Positions 44,768 through 54,683 of a stretch of DNA of 59,238 bases are shown here, in pieces. Source of the DNA: CAYMUR01 sp964393615 (GTDB taxonomy: Bacteria; Planctomycetota; Planctomycetia; Pirellulales; Pirellulaceae); NCBI GenBank assembly GCA_964393615.1, contig CAYMUR010000024.1:1-59238 (forward strand), read 5' to 3'. The number at the start of each line of letters is the position of its first letter. The stretch's first letter is position 1. The notes beneath the pieces are model-generated. The model saw only the letters and a program-made list of their open reading frames with translations. It was not told where the DNA came from and ran no database searches. The position numbers and the translations under genes were made by a program.

Positions 44768-45330
44768 TTCGGCTGTTTTTCAACCGATTCACAACTTTTG
44801 CAAACGTTGCGTTATCCCAGGTTTCGTGAGGGTGACCTATTTTTGCTGCCATTCGGTGCCAGACAATATGGGCGTTGGATAGTGATCGCGGCATATCGGT
44901 AGTCTGCTTCAACACTTACCAGTCCAGCACAAATCGGACGTCTCTCTTAATTTCCGTTTCTCGGTGAACACAAGATTTGGAACCAAGTTTGGCCCTTTGC
45001 GGGTGTAAACATCGTGGGATTTTTTTTGGTCTGGTATCCAGGTGCTGTTCGGATATTGCACCGGCCAGGGGACAACCCAGCATTCAGCTTGACCTCTGGT
45101 TGCACCTATTTCATCAAGAAACAAACAGCACCGGGAAACAATGATACCTTTTCGAAATGGACGTTTGGTTGACCCAGCTACATCTGGTGGACCGTTACTG
45201 GCCTGCGCCATTGGAACAATTCGCAGCTACCCCTGAGAAGGAAACCCAGGTCTTTTTACAGCGATTGCAATCGACCCAAGCGACAAGTTAAAATGTGTTC
45301 ACCTGGTCTCGAGTCCCACCAAGTTCAGTA
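44768..45330. other. Intergenic region without a supported gene
   Basis: About 560 bases between the tRNA and the cupredoxin-like gene. A 44-codon frame at 45157-45291 and minus-strand frames of up to about 100 codons lack ribosome binding sites and domains. No terminator or repeat beyond the tRNA end was seen. Confidence 0.35.
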
Positions 45331-46122
45331 ATGCGTACCATTCTCCCACATCGAATTGCACTGTTCGCGGTAGCTACCGTGTCCGCCGTGGGAACCCATG
45401 CAGAGCAACAGGACCGGCCCCCATCAATCACCACGGCGAATGTACAGCAAATCGCCAACATTCAAGGAACCGTGACCTACCGAGCTGATCCCGAGCGGCC
45501 GTGGCGCTACGCCAGGAACTATGTGAAAGACCGAAACCAGGGGCAACTGGCGGAAGCCGTTGTGGCCCTGGTGAGTCCCGGTCTCACGGAGCCTGGTCGA
45601 CGGCCACGGATGAGCGTGATTGACCAGAAAGATTTCACCTTCATTCCGGAAACCGTCGCTATCCGGGTTGGTGACCAGGTGAAGTTCAAAAACAGCGATC
45701 AAGCCGTTCACAATGTCAATTCGTTTTCCCTGGGTAATGCGTTCAACATAAACATTCCAGCAGGTAGCGAACATGTGGAAACGTTTTCCAGCACCGGTAA
45801 CCTGGAACGCCCGGCGACAATTGGTTGCATTTATCACAGCGCTATGCGAGCATGGATCTACGTCTTCGATCATCCATACTACCAAGTGACAGAGACCGAT
45901 GGACACTTTCTTTTCGATCGTGTTCCACCCGGGAGCTACACGCTGGAAATGGTTCACCCGGCCGGTAAGTTACACTGGAACAAAGCACTCGACATTAAAG
46001 CTGGCGAGCCGCTGACGATTGACATTACGGTCTCGCCAGATCACAAAGTGAAATCGTTACGCTTTCGCGAATCAAAATCTCAGCCGCCGAGACAACATGA
46101 CAGGGAGAACTCCCGTGACTAA
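45331..46122 (+). CDS. Cupredoxin-like exported copper protein
   Basis: 263 residues from the ATG at 45331 (a GTG at 45295 opens the frame earlier). A signal peptide (MRTILPHRIALFAVATVSAVGTHA) leads into a plastocyanin/azurin-like domain. Copper ligands visible: the His in QAVHNVNSF, and Cys, His and Met in GCIYHSAM, the C-x2-H-x2-M loop of this group. The second half (VTETDGHFLFDRVPPGSYTLEMVHPAG) is a carboxypeptidase-regulatory-like beta domain. Its end overlaps the next gene's GTG start by 8 bases, so it is probably coupled to, and may be the electron acceptor of, that molybdoenzyme. The pairing is seen; the electron-transfer role is inferred. Confidence 0.85.
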   Translation: MRTILPHRIALFAVATVSAVGTHAEQQDRPPSITTANVQQIANIQGTVTYRADPERPWRYARNYVKDRNQGQLAEAVVALVSPGLTEPGRRPRMSVIDQKDFTFIPETVAIRVGDQVKFKNSDQAVHNVNSFSLGNAFNINIPAGSEHVETFSSTGNLERPATIGCIYHSAMRAWIYVFDHPYYQVTETDGHFLFDRVPPGSYTLEMVHPAGKLHWNKALDIKAGEPLTIDITVSPDHKVKSLRFRESKSQPPRQHDRENSRD

Positions 46123-47299
46123 ACCCACTACCAGCCGTCGGGAAGCTTTGCAAACAGGTTCTGCCGTTGCGGCAGCAGTGTTTGCGCAGATGTCGATGCC
46201 AGACTTTGTTTTTCCGGGCCAAGAACAGGCCGAAGCGTTAGTCCCATTTTCGAACATGCCCCGAACCGGACCGAATCGACTCGATTGGGAGACACTCGAT
46301 TCGTGGCTCACTCCTCAAGACCAGGTGTTCAGCGTACAGCACTACGGCATTCCAGAATTCGACACCAAGGTCCACCAGGTCGAGATCACGGGCCTTGTCA
46401 ACACACCAAGATCGTTCACGCTCGATCAACTACGTGAATTGCCAAAGAAAGAACAATTGATGACGCTGGAATGTTCTGGCAACGGTGTTTCCAACGGTTT
46501 CATGAACGCTATCTACAACAGCAAATGGACGGGAACTCCACTCGCACCGATCCTGCAATCATGCGGTATCAAGCCCGAGGCAAAAGAGATCGTTTTTTTT
46601 GGTGTCGACAGAAAGGAAGAAACACTGCGAGAAGGCACTTCGCGCGAATTAAAGGTCGAGGTTCCGTTTGGCCGCAGCATCTCGGTAGACGAGGCGCTAA
46701 ATCTCAATCTACTGCTAGCCTATGAGCGGAATGGCCAGCCGATCGAAAATCGCAACGGTGCACCAATCCGTTTGATCGTTCCCGGTTGGTATGGAATCGC
46801 TAATGTCAAATGGCTGCAAAGAATCGAACTGCGCGACAGTCGTTACATGGGACGTTACATGGGACGTGACTATGTCACCGTCCGTGGAGAACGCCACGGT
46901 AACGAAGTCGTGTTTGTAGAATCATCGGTCACGAGAATGAGACTGAAATCAATCATTGCCCGGGTAACTCGTCAGCCCACAAACAATGGAAACATACCGA
47001 CCAAGGCCTATGGCGCCGTTTGGACTGACGGAACCGCTGTAAAACGAGTCGAAGTTAAAGTGAACGACGGTGCGTGGCGCGAAGCGATTTTGGACAAGGA
47101 ACCACGTTCCAAGTACTGCTGGACGTTCTTCTCCATCGATCTCGGTGGTCTAACGCCTGGCAAACACACTGTTGTGTCGCGTGCCATCGACACGAACAAT
47201 CGCATACAGCCTGCCGTGGATGACGACGAAATAGCGCTCAAGAAAACTTATTGGGAAGCCAACCAACAATGGGTTCGTGAGATCGAACTGCAAGCCTAG
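46115..47299 (+). CDS. Sulfite-oxidase-family molybdopterin oxidoreductase (Tat-exported)
   Basis: 394 residues from the GTG at 46115, which has AGGGAG about 7 bases upstream; an ATG at 46097 lacks one. The N-terminus carries a twin-arginine signal (TSRREALQTGSAVAAA). The core has the sulfite oxidase fold: VHQVEITGLVNTPRSFTLDQL, the molybdenum-binding cysteine in MTLECSGNG (about Cys120), and PIRLIVPGWYGIANVKWLQRIEL; the C-terminal dimer domain (GAVWTDGTAVKRVEVKVNDGAW) is present. Resembles SoxC/SorA and YedY-like enzymes. No haem domain, so electrons probably go to the upstream copper protein. A 12-bp exact duplication at 46841-46864 encodes the repeated R-Y-M-G. Substrate not certain. Confidence 0.9.
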   Translation: MTKPTTSRREALQTGSAVAAAVFAQMSMPDFVFPGQEQAEALVPFSNMPRTGPNRLDWETLDSWLTPQDQVFSVQHYGIPEFDTKVHQVEITGLVNTPRSFTLDQLRELPKKEQLMTLECSGNGVSNGFMNAIYNSKWTGTPLAPILQSCGIKPEAKEIVFFGVDRKEETLREGTSRELKVEVPFGRSISVDEALNLNLLLAYERNGQPIENRNGAPIRLIVPGWYGIANVKWLQRIELRDSRYMGRYMGRDYVTVRGERHGNEVVFVESSVTRMRLKSIIARVTRQPTNNGNIPTKAYGAVWTDGTAVKRVEVKVNDGAWREAILDKEPRSKYCWTFFSIDLGGLTPGKHTVVSRAIDTNNRIQPAVDDDEIALKKTYWEANQQWVREIELQA

Positions 47300-47439
47300 T
47301 TTTTTCCAGGCGTATGGCCATGGCAGAGCGCACCGGGTGCGAGCATGGTAACGCACACCCTACTTTTTCCCAGCAAAGCCCCCCTCTTTCCTGAGCTGTC
47401 GATTTCCCGGGATCGTGAGGCCGTGTCGTTTGTTACAAG

Positions 47440-47721
47440 GCCAGGGAAACATGCCGCCCCGCCCGGGCAGCAACCACGACCGGCTGTCGGTGCTCGGCAT
47501 CCGGTGTTGCCACAACAACGGCTGTCACCTCTGGAATTTCCAACAAGTCGTGATAGCCAGTAAAGACAGTGTGACAGGTTGTGTTCCTTGGCAAGGGATT
47601 GGGCCCATTCCGCATCGATATCGGCGACGTCAATCAATTTGGCTCCAGCAGTCGCAGCGATGGCAGCAGCATGTACGTTGCCCATACGTCCCGTGCCAAT
47701 AATTCCAAAACCGATCGTCAT
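47440..47721 (-). pseudogene. Gfo/Idh/MocA oxidoreductase, frameshifted and truncated
   Basis: Starts well with MTIGFGIIGTGRMGNVHA, a Rossmann NAD-binding motif, and reads on to SLAKEHN, then shifts frame; the sister frame continues VFTGYHDLLEIPEVTAVVVATPDAEHRQPVVVAARAGRHV, ending before the EKP motif. About 95 of an expected 350 codons remain. Its ATG overlaps the stop of the SDR gene (47718-47721), so the intact ancestor was the second gene of an SDR-Gfo/Idh operon. The sequence past it up to 47300 is not recognisable. Confidence 0.8.
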
Positions 47722-48485
47722 GGCCGCATCACCCGTCCACCACTAATGACTAATGTTTGTCCCGTCATGAATCGGGATTGCTCGGAAAGCAGAAAGTGTA
47801 CAACATCTGCAACTTCCTCCGGTTGGCCAATTCGTTTTAATGGCGTGATACCAATGATTTCGTCGAGTGTCTGCTCCTCCACTCCGTCCAAAATTTCAGT
47901 CGCAATCAATCCTGGTGCAACCGCATTGACGCGAATATTATCACCAGCCAAAGCTTCTGCGAGACTCTTGGTAAATCCAATCAGCGCCGCTTTGCTGGCC
48001 GAATAAGGGATCGACATCGGCCTGCCGATTAGGGCTCCCGTGGAACTAAGGTTGACGATTCTGCCAAACTCGCGTTTCACCATACTGTCCTTGACAGCCC
48101 AGGTTGTGGTGAAGACACCCGTCAAATTTGTATTGATCGTGTCATCCCAAATCTTGCGTGTGATTTCCTGGTGTGTAATAAATTGGAATGTACCTGCATT
48201 ATTCACCAGTAAATCAACCGGTCCCAACTGTTGTGATACATCGTCGACCATTGCCAGCACTTGGTCCTCGCAAAAAACGTCCGCGCGGACCACATACGCC
48301 TCGCCCCCCACCTCTTGAACCTGCCTGGCAGTTTCTTTAGCTGCCGTCTCATTCCTTGCATAGTTGATGGCAACTCGTGCTCCGGCACTTGCCAACCGTC
48401 GACAGCAGGCACGTCCGATTCCACGTGAACCACCGGTGACCAATGCGACACGGCCTTCGAATTCCTTGGAAGTATTGCTTGTCAT
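47718..48485 (-). CDS. SDR-family oxidoreductase (FabG-like)
   Basis: 255 residues, classic short-chain dehydrogenase. NAD(P) motif TGGSRGIG, NNAG (about residues 95-98), catalytic Ser in NLSSTGAL, Tyr and Lys in PYSASKAALIGF, and the C-terminal ISGGRVMRP. Codon 1 follows GAGGTAGGAT. Reduces or oxidises a small alcohol or ketone. Adjacent to a Gfo/Idh remnant and a glycosidase locus, a sugar substrate is plausible, but a fatty-acid type FabG role cannot be excluded. Confidence 0.93.
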   Translation of the reverse strand: MTSNTSKEFEGRVALVTGGSRGIGRACCRRLASAGARVAINYARNETAAKETARQVQEVGGEAYVVRADVFCEDQVLAMVDDVSQQLGPVDLLVNNAGTFQFITHQEITRKIWDDTINTNLTGVFTTTWAVKDSMVKREFGRIVNLSSTGALIGRPMSIPYSASKAALIGFTKSLAEALAGDNIRVNAVAPGLIATEILDGVEEQTLDEIIGITPLKRIGQPEEVADVVHFLLSEQSRFMTGQTLVISGGRVMRP

Positions 48486-48881
48486 ATCCTACCTCAACCG
48501 TCCATAGTCATGAAACATTTTTATGCGGTGTGTGCTGGTGACCCAAGCGATATTGGCGACGACTGTTCGCTATTATCTAATTTTGGCGTAACAAGACTAG
48601 AGGCATCGCATGAGCAAGATAAAGAAAAATTCGACCAACAAAAGTGGCAACAAGCAAGCAAACAGTCGGTTCATCAATTTTTATCCTCAGGATCATCTGA
48701 TTTGCTTCGTCATTCGTCATCCTGTCACCTTCGAATTCAAATCCAACACTAGTGAACAAAATTTTGGCACGTGATGAAACGTAAGGAGATCATTGTCGTA
48801 TTGATTTTTTCGGTTCTTTGCCGTGCGGGATGTCACCAACAGATCATCACCGTCCACCATTAAAGAAGCGTACTGAAAACC

Positions 48882-49470
48882 TTACAAAGGACTTGGCCAA
48901 TTGGCAATACAACGCGTCTGGAACCAGTTCAAGGCGTCCAAACTATACATCAGCATTAGAAACCGTCGTTCGTTTCCAGGATTGCCCAAGAATCCCTGTG
49001 AATTCAGTTGTTTGCCCCATTCTACGTCTTGCGACTTTGTCGGCAAGTTGACTGCGGTCCAGAAATAATCGGTCCGTGGATCACGAATGATGTAAAAATA
49101 ACCTTGGGCACCTGGCATGGGATGAAACTGAGTGAACTGATATTTCAAGTCACGACCACCGTCCATCACGTCGCCTGATTGTCAATGCGGCAGCGCAAAA
49201 TAACGTGCAACTGGCCATCGACGTCCAAAATATTCGGTTCGAGCCAGTGATCACCACCGTCTGGAGGATGGTGAGGGTAAACCGCTCGATGGAGACGCTG
49301 AGGGGTACCAGGATACGTCAAATAAGGCGAGATACGCCATGCCTTACGACTCATCAGGTTCGTCGCTGCCAAATCACGAGCCACGACGACGCTGCGGGAT
49401 CCCACTCGGTTGAAATTGCCAGCTTCAACAAACCACCTATGGTAGCCGATAATATTCGACCGCCTTGGTC
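48882..49470 (-). pseudogene. Sialidase/BNR-like glycoside hydrolase remnant
   Basis: Two minus-strand frames join in order: RKAWRISPYLTYPGTPQ to HWLEPNILDVDGQLHVILRCRIDNQAT, then, after a frame change near 49166, DLKYQFTQFHPMPGAQGYFYIIRDPRTDYFWTAVNLPTKSQD and ERRFLMLMYSLDALNWFQTRCIANWPSPL. A third frame upstream (about 49430-49500) reads WTDQGGRILSA. The pattern matches secreted exo-alpha-sialidase/BNR proteins known from planctomycetes. At least two frameshifts, no front half, and an abrupt end mean it is not functional. The 400 bases up to the SDR gene start hold nothing recognisable. Confidence 0.7.
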
Positions 49471-49511
49471 AGTCCATACGGAGGGCCGGCTATGGAAATC
49501 TATGATGGATT

Positions 49512-51974
49512 TTACTCCACCAGGATTGCCAGAAGCGCATGCCGCGCCTTTTCATAGCTTTTCCAGTCAGTCGGCGCACTGAAAACCTCTGATTCGATCT
49601 CGATGAGCCGATCCGAGCATTCGGCGTGATTGCGCCGAACTTGCCGAAGTAATAAGTAGTCCTGAATTCCTGCTCGACGCGCTTGCCACCTCCTCGACGG
49701 CATGAAAGGTTCGTAAGGGTCTCGGGGGATATCTTGGGGCGCATCGTTCAACTCATAGATCATGGTGAAATCATCTGCCGTTTCGTCCCAACTCGTACCC
49801 CCACGAATGTCGTTGTAGCTCCATAAGCCAAGTCCGGTGATGCCAGCGGACCACGCCTGCCATGCGTGTTGACGATACGCAGTCACTGGGGTTTCCTGAC
49901 TACAAACCAGATAGCTCCAGACATCTTTCCCGCGAGCCTGTTGTTGTTGGAAGAATTCTCGCATCTGACGCTTACCAGCTTCGTTATAAGCACGAGGCCA
50001 ACCACGATGATCACCAGGTTGTAACAGAGAACTAGAGACCGACCACACGTCAATGTCGTCGACCAACTGGCGTTGCGCCTCGAGATCCTCCGGACCGAAG
50101 GCTACGGGATTGGCAAAAACCTTAATCCGCGGATCAATCTTGTGTAACTCGCCAGCAATTTCTCCCAGCGCTTGATATTCAGTGCGTCCAAGAATACCGT
50201 TGTCGTAAGTTTCGTCGAACGGATACATCAGTACCCGGTCGTGGTCGAACCCCTGAGACTGTAAATAGGCATACCAATGGGTGATCCATGTTTTCATTGC
50301 CTTACGCCAGGGTTCCGATAGCCACGGTAGCTTCTGACCAAAGGTCACATTACCTGGACTACCACAATCACCACACCACCAGAACAAGACTTTCTTGGCA
50401 TCGGGAATAAACTGCAAAAAATACCGTTCCTGTCGAGAAAAGTCTGCCGCCTTGAGAATGGCACCGTTTTCACTTACCTCGGGCATAACAAACGCATCGA
50501 CAACAAACGTGTTTTCATAATGCGATTTCAGATCTTTGACCGCAAATGCTTCATGATTCAACGTACTGCGTCGCGTGAGGTACGCGTAACTGAACACGTG
50601 CAGATCCGGGTCGGTTTCAAGTTCGATCGGCAGGACTTCGAGATCCAAAGGAACTTCGATATTTTGCGCCGTACCTGTCGACAGGATAATCCCGATCGTA
50701 TACCGACCGGCTTTGAGGTGGCTGGAATCGACGGTCAGCCATAACCGACGTGTTTGGCTGGCTGCGAGCCAAAGCATGCCATCATGGGATACACGTGGCA
50801 GTGGATCATCCAGGTACATCCAGGACTTCTCACCACGGAGGACATTTTGCAAGCGAAGTTTCAACCAGTAACTGGCCCGAACCTGAACGCTCTGCGAAGG
50901 TACCCCCTCCGGCAAATCAAGTCGAATCCTAACCGGCTGCGGTTGGTCGGTCAGATTGGTCAGTGCAAGGCTGATTTCCTGGTATTCGCCGCGCAACATC
51001 CGCCTTTGTAAATCAACCGATTTTCCTCCCGGCAACTGCGTCGGCGAAAGATCCTGCCAGGGACTTATCTTCCAGGCAACCATCTGTTGCCCCGGCCAGA
51101 TCGCGGACAGCACTTCTGTACGTAAGTTGCCAATCCGCGTTTCGATTTGTGTTACGTCTGCCGGATTTAAGGCGTTGACGCTGGCCAAGTCGTTTTGTAT
51201 GTCGGCCAACCGTCCAGCCATTTCCACACCTAGTGACGCTGCGCCTGTCGCCAATTTATCCAATTGCTCATACAACGGAATCCTCAACAGGTCACTTTCA
51301 CTGACAAAACCGTGCTCTTGGGGATCAATCGATTCGTCAAAATCAATCACCAGCTTGGGGTGCCGGCCCCCACGATCCGTTTCGCTGGAATCAAAAAACT
51401 TCATCGAAGGACCGCTTGACGATTGGTGGTCCGCTGCCAACAACAGCCCATGGTTTTCTCGCTTGCTACGGACCCACTGGTCAACCAATCGTGTAAGCTC
51501 CGGACCCCGAAGCACAATCCACCCTTTACCGTAGCTACCCGAAATATCAAAGCTAGCTATTTCCTTTCCGTCACGGTCCCCACCTTCCCACAGGTGGTCC
51601 TTGGTCCGTCGGTCATAAGTCACTTCCGCCTCGTTCCAGGCGGCATTGATAGGCCGGGCTACCAAACGCAAGGGACTGTTGTGGAACTGGGCACTCATGA
51701 ACAGCATGACGGCAGCGTCCTTGACTGGCCTGTCAGCCGGCACTTCACCCAAGTCAAATCGAATCAGGCCTTCATAACTAACATTTGCCCGGGACACGTT
51801 AAGCCCGTCGAAAGATCTGTCCCTTGCTTTTGGCGCGGAATAGACCGACGCATCGTGGCAAACAGTAGGCCCCTGCACCACCACCGAAACAGCCCCACAA
51901 GGCATGGCGTGAACCAACAAAATAAACAGCAATAAAACACAACCCGGTAACCGGAAAGGATCCATCATTCGCAT
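49512..51974 (-). CDS. DUF4091/GH123-like secreted glycosidase with DNRLRE domain
   Basis: 820 residues. Signal peptide (CVLLLFILLVHAMPCGA), then a DNRLRE-type beta domain (about 30-205; VSYEGLIRFDLGEVPADRPVKDAAV, ITRLVDQW-like end), a helical linker, an Ig-like section, and a DUF4091/GH123-like barrel (about 450-800). The adjacent Asp-Glu pair expected for GH123 is at D587/E588 in MYPFDETYDNG, and GITGLGLWSYNDIRGG follows as in the family. The domain probably cleaves N-acetylgalactosamine-type linkages, but the substrate is inferred from the family only. Lies with the PQQ and TolB propellers upstream and the sialidase remnant downstream on the same strand. Confidence 0.83.
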   Translation of the reverse strand: MRMMDPFRLPGCVLLLFILLVHAMPCGAVSVVVQGPTVCHDASVYSAPKARDRSFDGLNVSRANVSYEGLIRFDLGEVPADRPVKDAAVMLFMSAQFHNSPLRLVARPINAAWNEAEVTYDRRTKDHLWEGGDRDGKEIASFDISGSYGKGWIVLRGPELTRLVDQWVRSKRENHGLLLAADHQSSSGPSMKFFDSSETDRGGRHPKLVIDFDESIDPQEHGFVSESDLLRIPLYEQLDKLATGAASLGVEMAGRLADIQNDLASVNALNPADVTQIETRIGNLRTEVLSAIWPGQQMVAWKISPWQDLSPTQLPGGKSVDLQRRMLRGEYQEISLALTNLTDQPQPVRIRLDLPEGVPSQSVQVRASYWLKLRLQNVLRGEKSWMYLDDPLPRVSHDGMLWLAASQTRRLWLTVDSSHLKAGRYTIGIILSTGTAQNIEVPLDLEVLPIELETDPDLHVFSYAYLTRRSTLNHEAFAVKDLKSHYENTFVVDAFVMPEVSENGAILKAADFSRQERYFLQFIPDAKKVLFWWCGDCGSPGNVTFGQKLPWLSEPWRKAMKTWITHWYAYLQSQGFDHDRVLMYPFDETYDNGILGRTEYQALGEIAGELHKIDPRIKVFANPVAFGPEDLEAQRQLVDDIDVWSVSSSLLQPGDHRGWPRAYNEAGKRQMREFFQQQQARGKDVWSYLVCSQETPVTAYRQHAWQAWSAGITGLGLWSYNDIRGGTSWDETADDFTMIYELNDAPQDIPRDPYEPFMPSRRWQARRAGIQDYLLLRQVRRNHAECSDRLIEIESEVFSAPTDWKSYEKARHALLAILVE

Positions 51975-52055
51975 GAGTTAATAGTCTCCTGGCGATAACA
52001 AACAGCTAGATGAAACTTGCCGTCCAGGCAATTACCTTTCTTTTCTGGTGGCATT

Positions 52056-53309
52056 TCAAGGCGCCGTGCGGGCACCAATGCTGACCAGATGTCTCAACGT
52101 GCGGAGATACAGGCAGTTGTTGGCCACGGCTGGGGTAGCATGGGACGGCTCCTCCAAATCATTGACTGCCAATTGTTCGAATTTTTCCGAAGCGGCAACT
52201 ACCACGACCTGGCCTTCAGTCGAAATACAGAACAAGCGGTCTTCGACCCATACTGGTGAACCGAAAAATCGACCTTTCACCCGTTCCCGCCAGATCGTCT
52301 CGCCGTTGCCTGCTTTTACGCAGGTTAAAATACCGGAATCACCCCAGAGAAAAAACAATTTTCCCTGGGCCACGCTGGTAGGCACATAGGGAATGGAACG
52401 TTCCAACTTATACGCCAAGCTAGGCAAAACCCTCTGCTGCGCGCTACCAGGATTGAGAGCTACCAGATAATTACCACCAGGGCCACTACCACAAGTACCT
52501 ACCACCAGCCCGTCAACCACGAGACTGGAACTGATGGTGCGCTTGTCAAAAAGTCCATCCTGCTCCCACAACGTCCTACCATTGTTCGGGTCCACAAATG
52601 AAATTCCATGGGCCATGCTGTTGAAAAGCAGCCCTCTTGTACCGGATGGGTCGACAAATTCACAGGGAGTCGCAAAGCTTGCCTTGGCATCATGGCGGTC
52701 AATTCTCCACAATACGTCGCCGCTGGTTATATCCAGCGCAGACAAGAAACTTTCTCCGTCCTCATCGGCGGCAAGAATCACTCTGCCATCAACAATGATC
52801 GGCGAAACCCCACCACCGTGGTTACTAATAGATGTTTCAAACCGCCGGATCCACAGTACGCTTCCCTCCATATTGAACACCAGCACCATGTGCGCACTAG
52901 GCTCAGAACTTATTACCACCAGGTGTTCGCCGTCAGTAGCGGGTGTTGACGAAGCCAGATGGTTAAATTGATGGGTAGGGTAAGACTCCTGTGAAACGCC
53001 ATACGACCAGAGTTCTGACCCATCTTCCGTGCTGAGACATTGAACCACAAACCGTTGCTTTCCCTCATCAAACCCTGTGACAAACACGTGACCTGACCAC
53101 ACCACTGGAGAAGAATGGCCCGCCCCCCTGAGCGGCACCCGCCACTGCGCATCCGCCAGAGAAAAACGACTGGGGATGCCCTGGGCTGGGCTAACACCCG
53201 TTCCATTGGGTCCCCGAAAACGCATCCATTGCTGTGCCACAGCAGGATTTGCCAAGCACAGCAAACTGCTACAAACAATACTGACTACGATTTCCTGGAT
53301 CAACTTCAT
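52056..53309 (-). CDS. PQQ-like beta-propeller exported protein
   Basis: 417 residues from the ATG at 53309, chosen because AGGA lies 6 bases upstream; earlier starts at 53315 and 53348 are possible. Signal peptide (IVVSIVCSSLLCLANPAVAQQ). The body has repeated propeller-blade motifs: HSSPVVWSGHVFVTGF, DGSELWSYGV, ASSTPATDGEHLVVIS, GGGVSPIIVDGRVILAADEDG, and a last blade returning to the DLEEPSHATPAVANNCLYLRT pattern. No catalytic residues of quinoprotein dehydrogenases are seen, so it is probably a structural or binding protein. In the minus-strand run of glycan genes, 81 bases before the DUF4091 gene. Confidence 0.88.
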   Translation of the reverse strand: MKLIQEIVVSIVCSSLLCLANPAVAQQWMRFRGPNGTGVSPAQGIPSRFSLADAQWRVPLRGAGHSSPVVWSGHVFVTGFDEGKQRFVVQCLSTEDGSELWSYGVSQESYPTHQFNHLASSTPATDGEHLVVISSEPSAHMVLVFNMEGSVLWIRRFETSISNHGGGVSPIIVDGRVILAADEDGESFLSALDITSGDVLWRIDRHDAKASFATPCEFVDPSGTRGLLFNSMAHGISFVDPNNGRTLWEQDGLFDKRTISSSLVVDGLVVGTCGSGPGGNYLVALNPGSAQQRVLPSLAYKLERSIPYVPTSVAQGKLFFLWGDSGILTCVKAGNGETIWRERVKGRFFGSPVWVEDRLFCISTEGQVVVVAASEKFEQLAVNDLEEPSHATPAVANNCLYLRTLRHLVSIGARTAP

Positions 53310-53393
53310 ATTCATTCCTGCCACTGGATTAAACCTGAGGCGATCCACCCGCAGGCCATTGTTTTCTACAAGCGGTTTCTCGGGACAAAACTG

Positions 53394-54659
53394 TCAGGTA
53401 ACGATACTGCTGATGTCGATCAGTTGCAATTGCCTGCCTTCATTTCCATGCGGAGCATCGATGCAAACCCATTGACTATCCGGGCTGAAGCGAGGATGGG
53501 TATCAACGCGCCATTCACCAGTGTACACCTTGGGCAGGTGAAAATAGCCGAGATCAATGCGACGATTTGAATTGACATGGTATAAATGTGGGGTCTGAAA
53601 ACGCTCTGGACCTTGTGGATAGGTATCATTAAGTATCCATTCGTTGCCGGGCAAGTAACTCAAATGTCCACTGAAATCAATCACTCCCAAACCGACATGC
53701 TCCACGGTTCCTCCCTCTTTGTCTTCGAACAAATAATTGCCCCACTCGTCATGGCCAAGCCATTTTCTCGATTGTGAGAGAATGTGTTGCGGGTCACGCC
53801 AGATGAAATGAGAAGCGTAACCGTTGGGGATCACAAAACGGATATCACTGCCATCCGGGTTGGCCGTAATCAATCGTGTTAATCGCTTGCCATTCGGGTA
53901 CCGCCAGCGGTGCAGGGCAATAAACCGCGAACCGTCGGGACTGAATAGCAGATGGTTGAAATAATGTTTGATACCCAATTCAGCATAGGGAATTGCACCC
54001 ATCCGTACGATGTCGGCTATCGGGATAATCAGCTTCGATTCGCCACTCAGAAGATCAACGTGGAACACACCCGTATCTTGTGGTGCCAGATCACCCGCAT
54101 AAAGATCCTTCAGGCCCGCATAACCATAACCCGGACGCACGCCGTTGACGCGCCCGAAGTCAAGCGACACGGCTGATTTTCCGTCAGGGCTCACTGCATA
54201 TACCGCATTGGGAATCGTTCGCCGTTCGTTGGTCATGACGTCGAGCACGTGGCACACAAAACGTCCGTCCTGACGATCGTTCCAGAGAACCTTGGTCGTG
54301 GAACCAGGCAACCACTGCAACATGCACCCTTGTTGCCAGCACCACGCTCGACTCTCACCAAGTTCAATCCACTGGTCATTGTTGAGTAAATCGACCATAC
54401 CTACCTTGATGACATCATTGCTGCGCGGGGAACGGTGTTCGAAGTCAACCTCCATACCCAGGACATAACGACTGGTCGGGTCAAATTGCAACTTGTCGTA
54501 ATAGCCAAACCAGTGATGTTTGGGACCGCGCGTGATGACACGTGTGGAAGGAAACCTTTTCTCACGTCCACTGCTGACACTGCAAACCTCACCCGCACCC
54601 AAAAGTCCGGCCGCACTGACCCCCAGAAAAGTACGCCTGTCAACAGAATGAAAACTCAT
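53394..54659 (-). CDS. Tat-exported TolB-like beta-propeller protein
   Basis: 421 residues from the ATG at 54659 (MSFHSVDRRTFLGVSAAGLLG), with the twin-arginine signal close to the N-terminus; 54683 is an alternative start. The body is a WD40/TolB-like propeller: FGYYDKLQFDPTSRYVLGME, DGRFVCHVLDVMTNERRTI, HYFNHLLFSPDGSRFIALH and VDTHPRFSPDSQWVCIDAP. Proteins of this kind are common next to planctomycete polysaccharide-degradation genes; catalytic function unknown, though some relatives act as lyases. It leads the minus-strand set (propeller, PQQ protein, DUF4091, sialidase remnant). Confidence 0.83.
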   Translation of the reverse strand: MSFHSVDRRTFLGVSAAGLLGAGEVCSVSSGREKRFPSTRVITRGPKHHWFGYYDKLQFDPTSRYVLGMEVDFEHRSPRSNDVIKVGMVDLLNNDQWIELGESRAWCWQQGCMLQWLPGSTTKVLWNDRQDGRFVCHVLDVMTNERRTIPNAVYAVSPDGKSAVSLDFGRVNGVRPGYGYAGLKDLYAGDLAPQDTGVFHVDLLSGESKLIIPIADIVRMGAIPYAELGIKHYFNHLLFSPDGSRFIALHRWRYPNGKRLTRLITANPDGSDIRFVIPNGYASHFIWRDPQHILSQSRKWLGHDEWGNYLFEDKEGGTVEHVGLGVIDFSGHLSYLPGNEWILNDTYPQGPERFQTPHLYHVNSNRRIDLGYFHLPKVYTGEWRVDTHPRFSPDSQWVCIDAPHGNEGRQLQLIDISSIVT

Positions 54660-54683
54660 AGCCACTTTCGTCTCATGAATCAT

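Noticed and set aside
44764..44780. Hairpin ACAG-TTCGG-CTGT plus T5 as a stand-alone terminator
   Set aside because: Only 4 bp of stem and overlaps the tRNA acceptor; mentioned with the tRNA instead.
45157..45291. 44-codon plus-strand frame (starts MDVWLTQLHLVDRYW)
   Set aside because: No ribosome binding site and no known family; could be a remnant but support is too thin.
48610..48774. 54-codon plus-strand frame starting MSKIKKNSTNK
   Set aside because: Low complexity, no clear ribosome binding site, lies in a decayed stretch.
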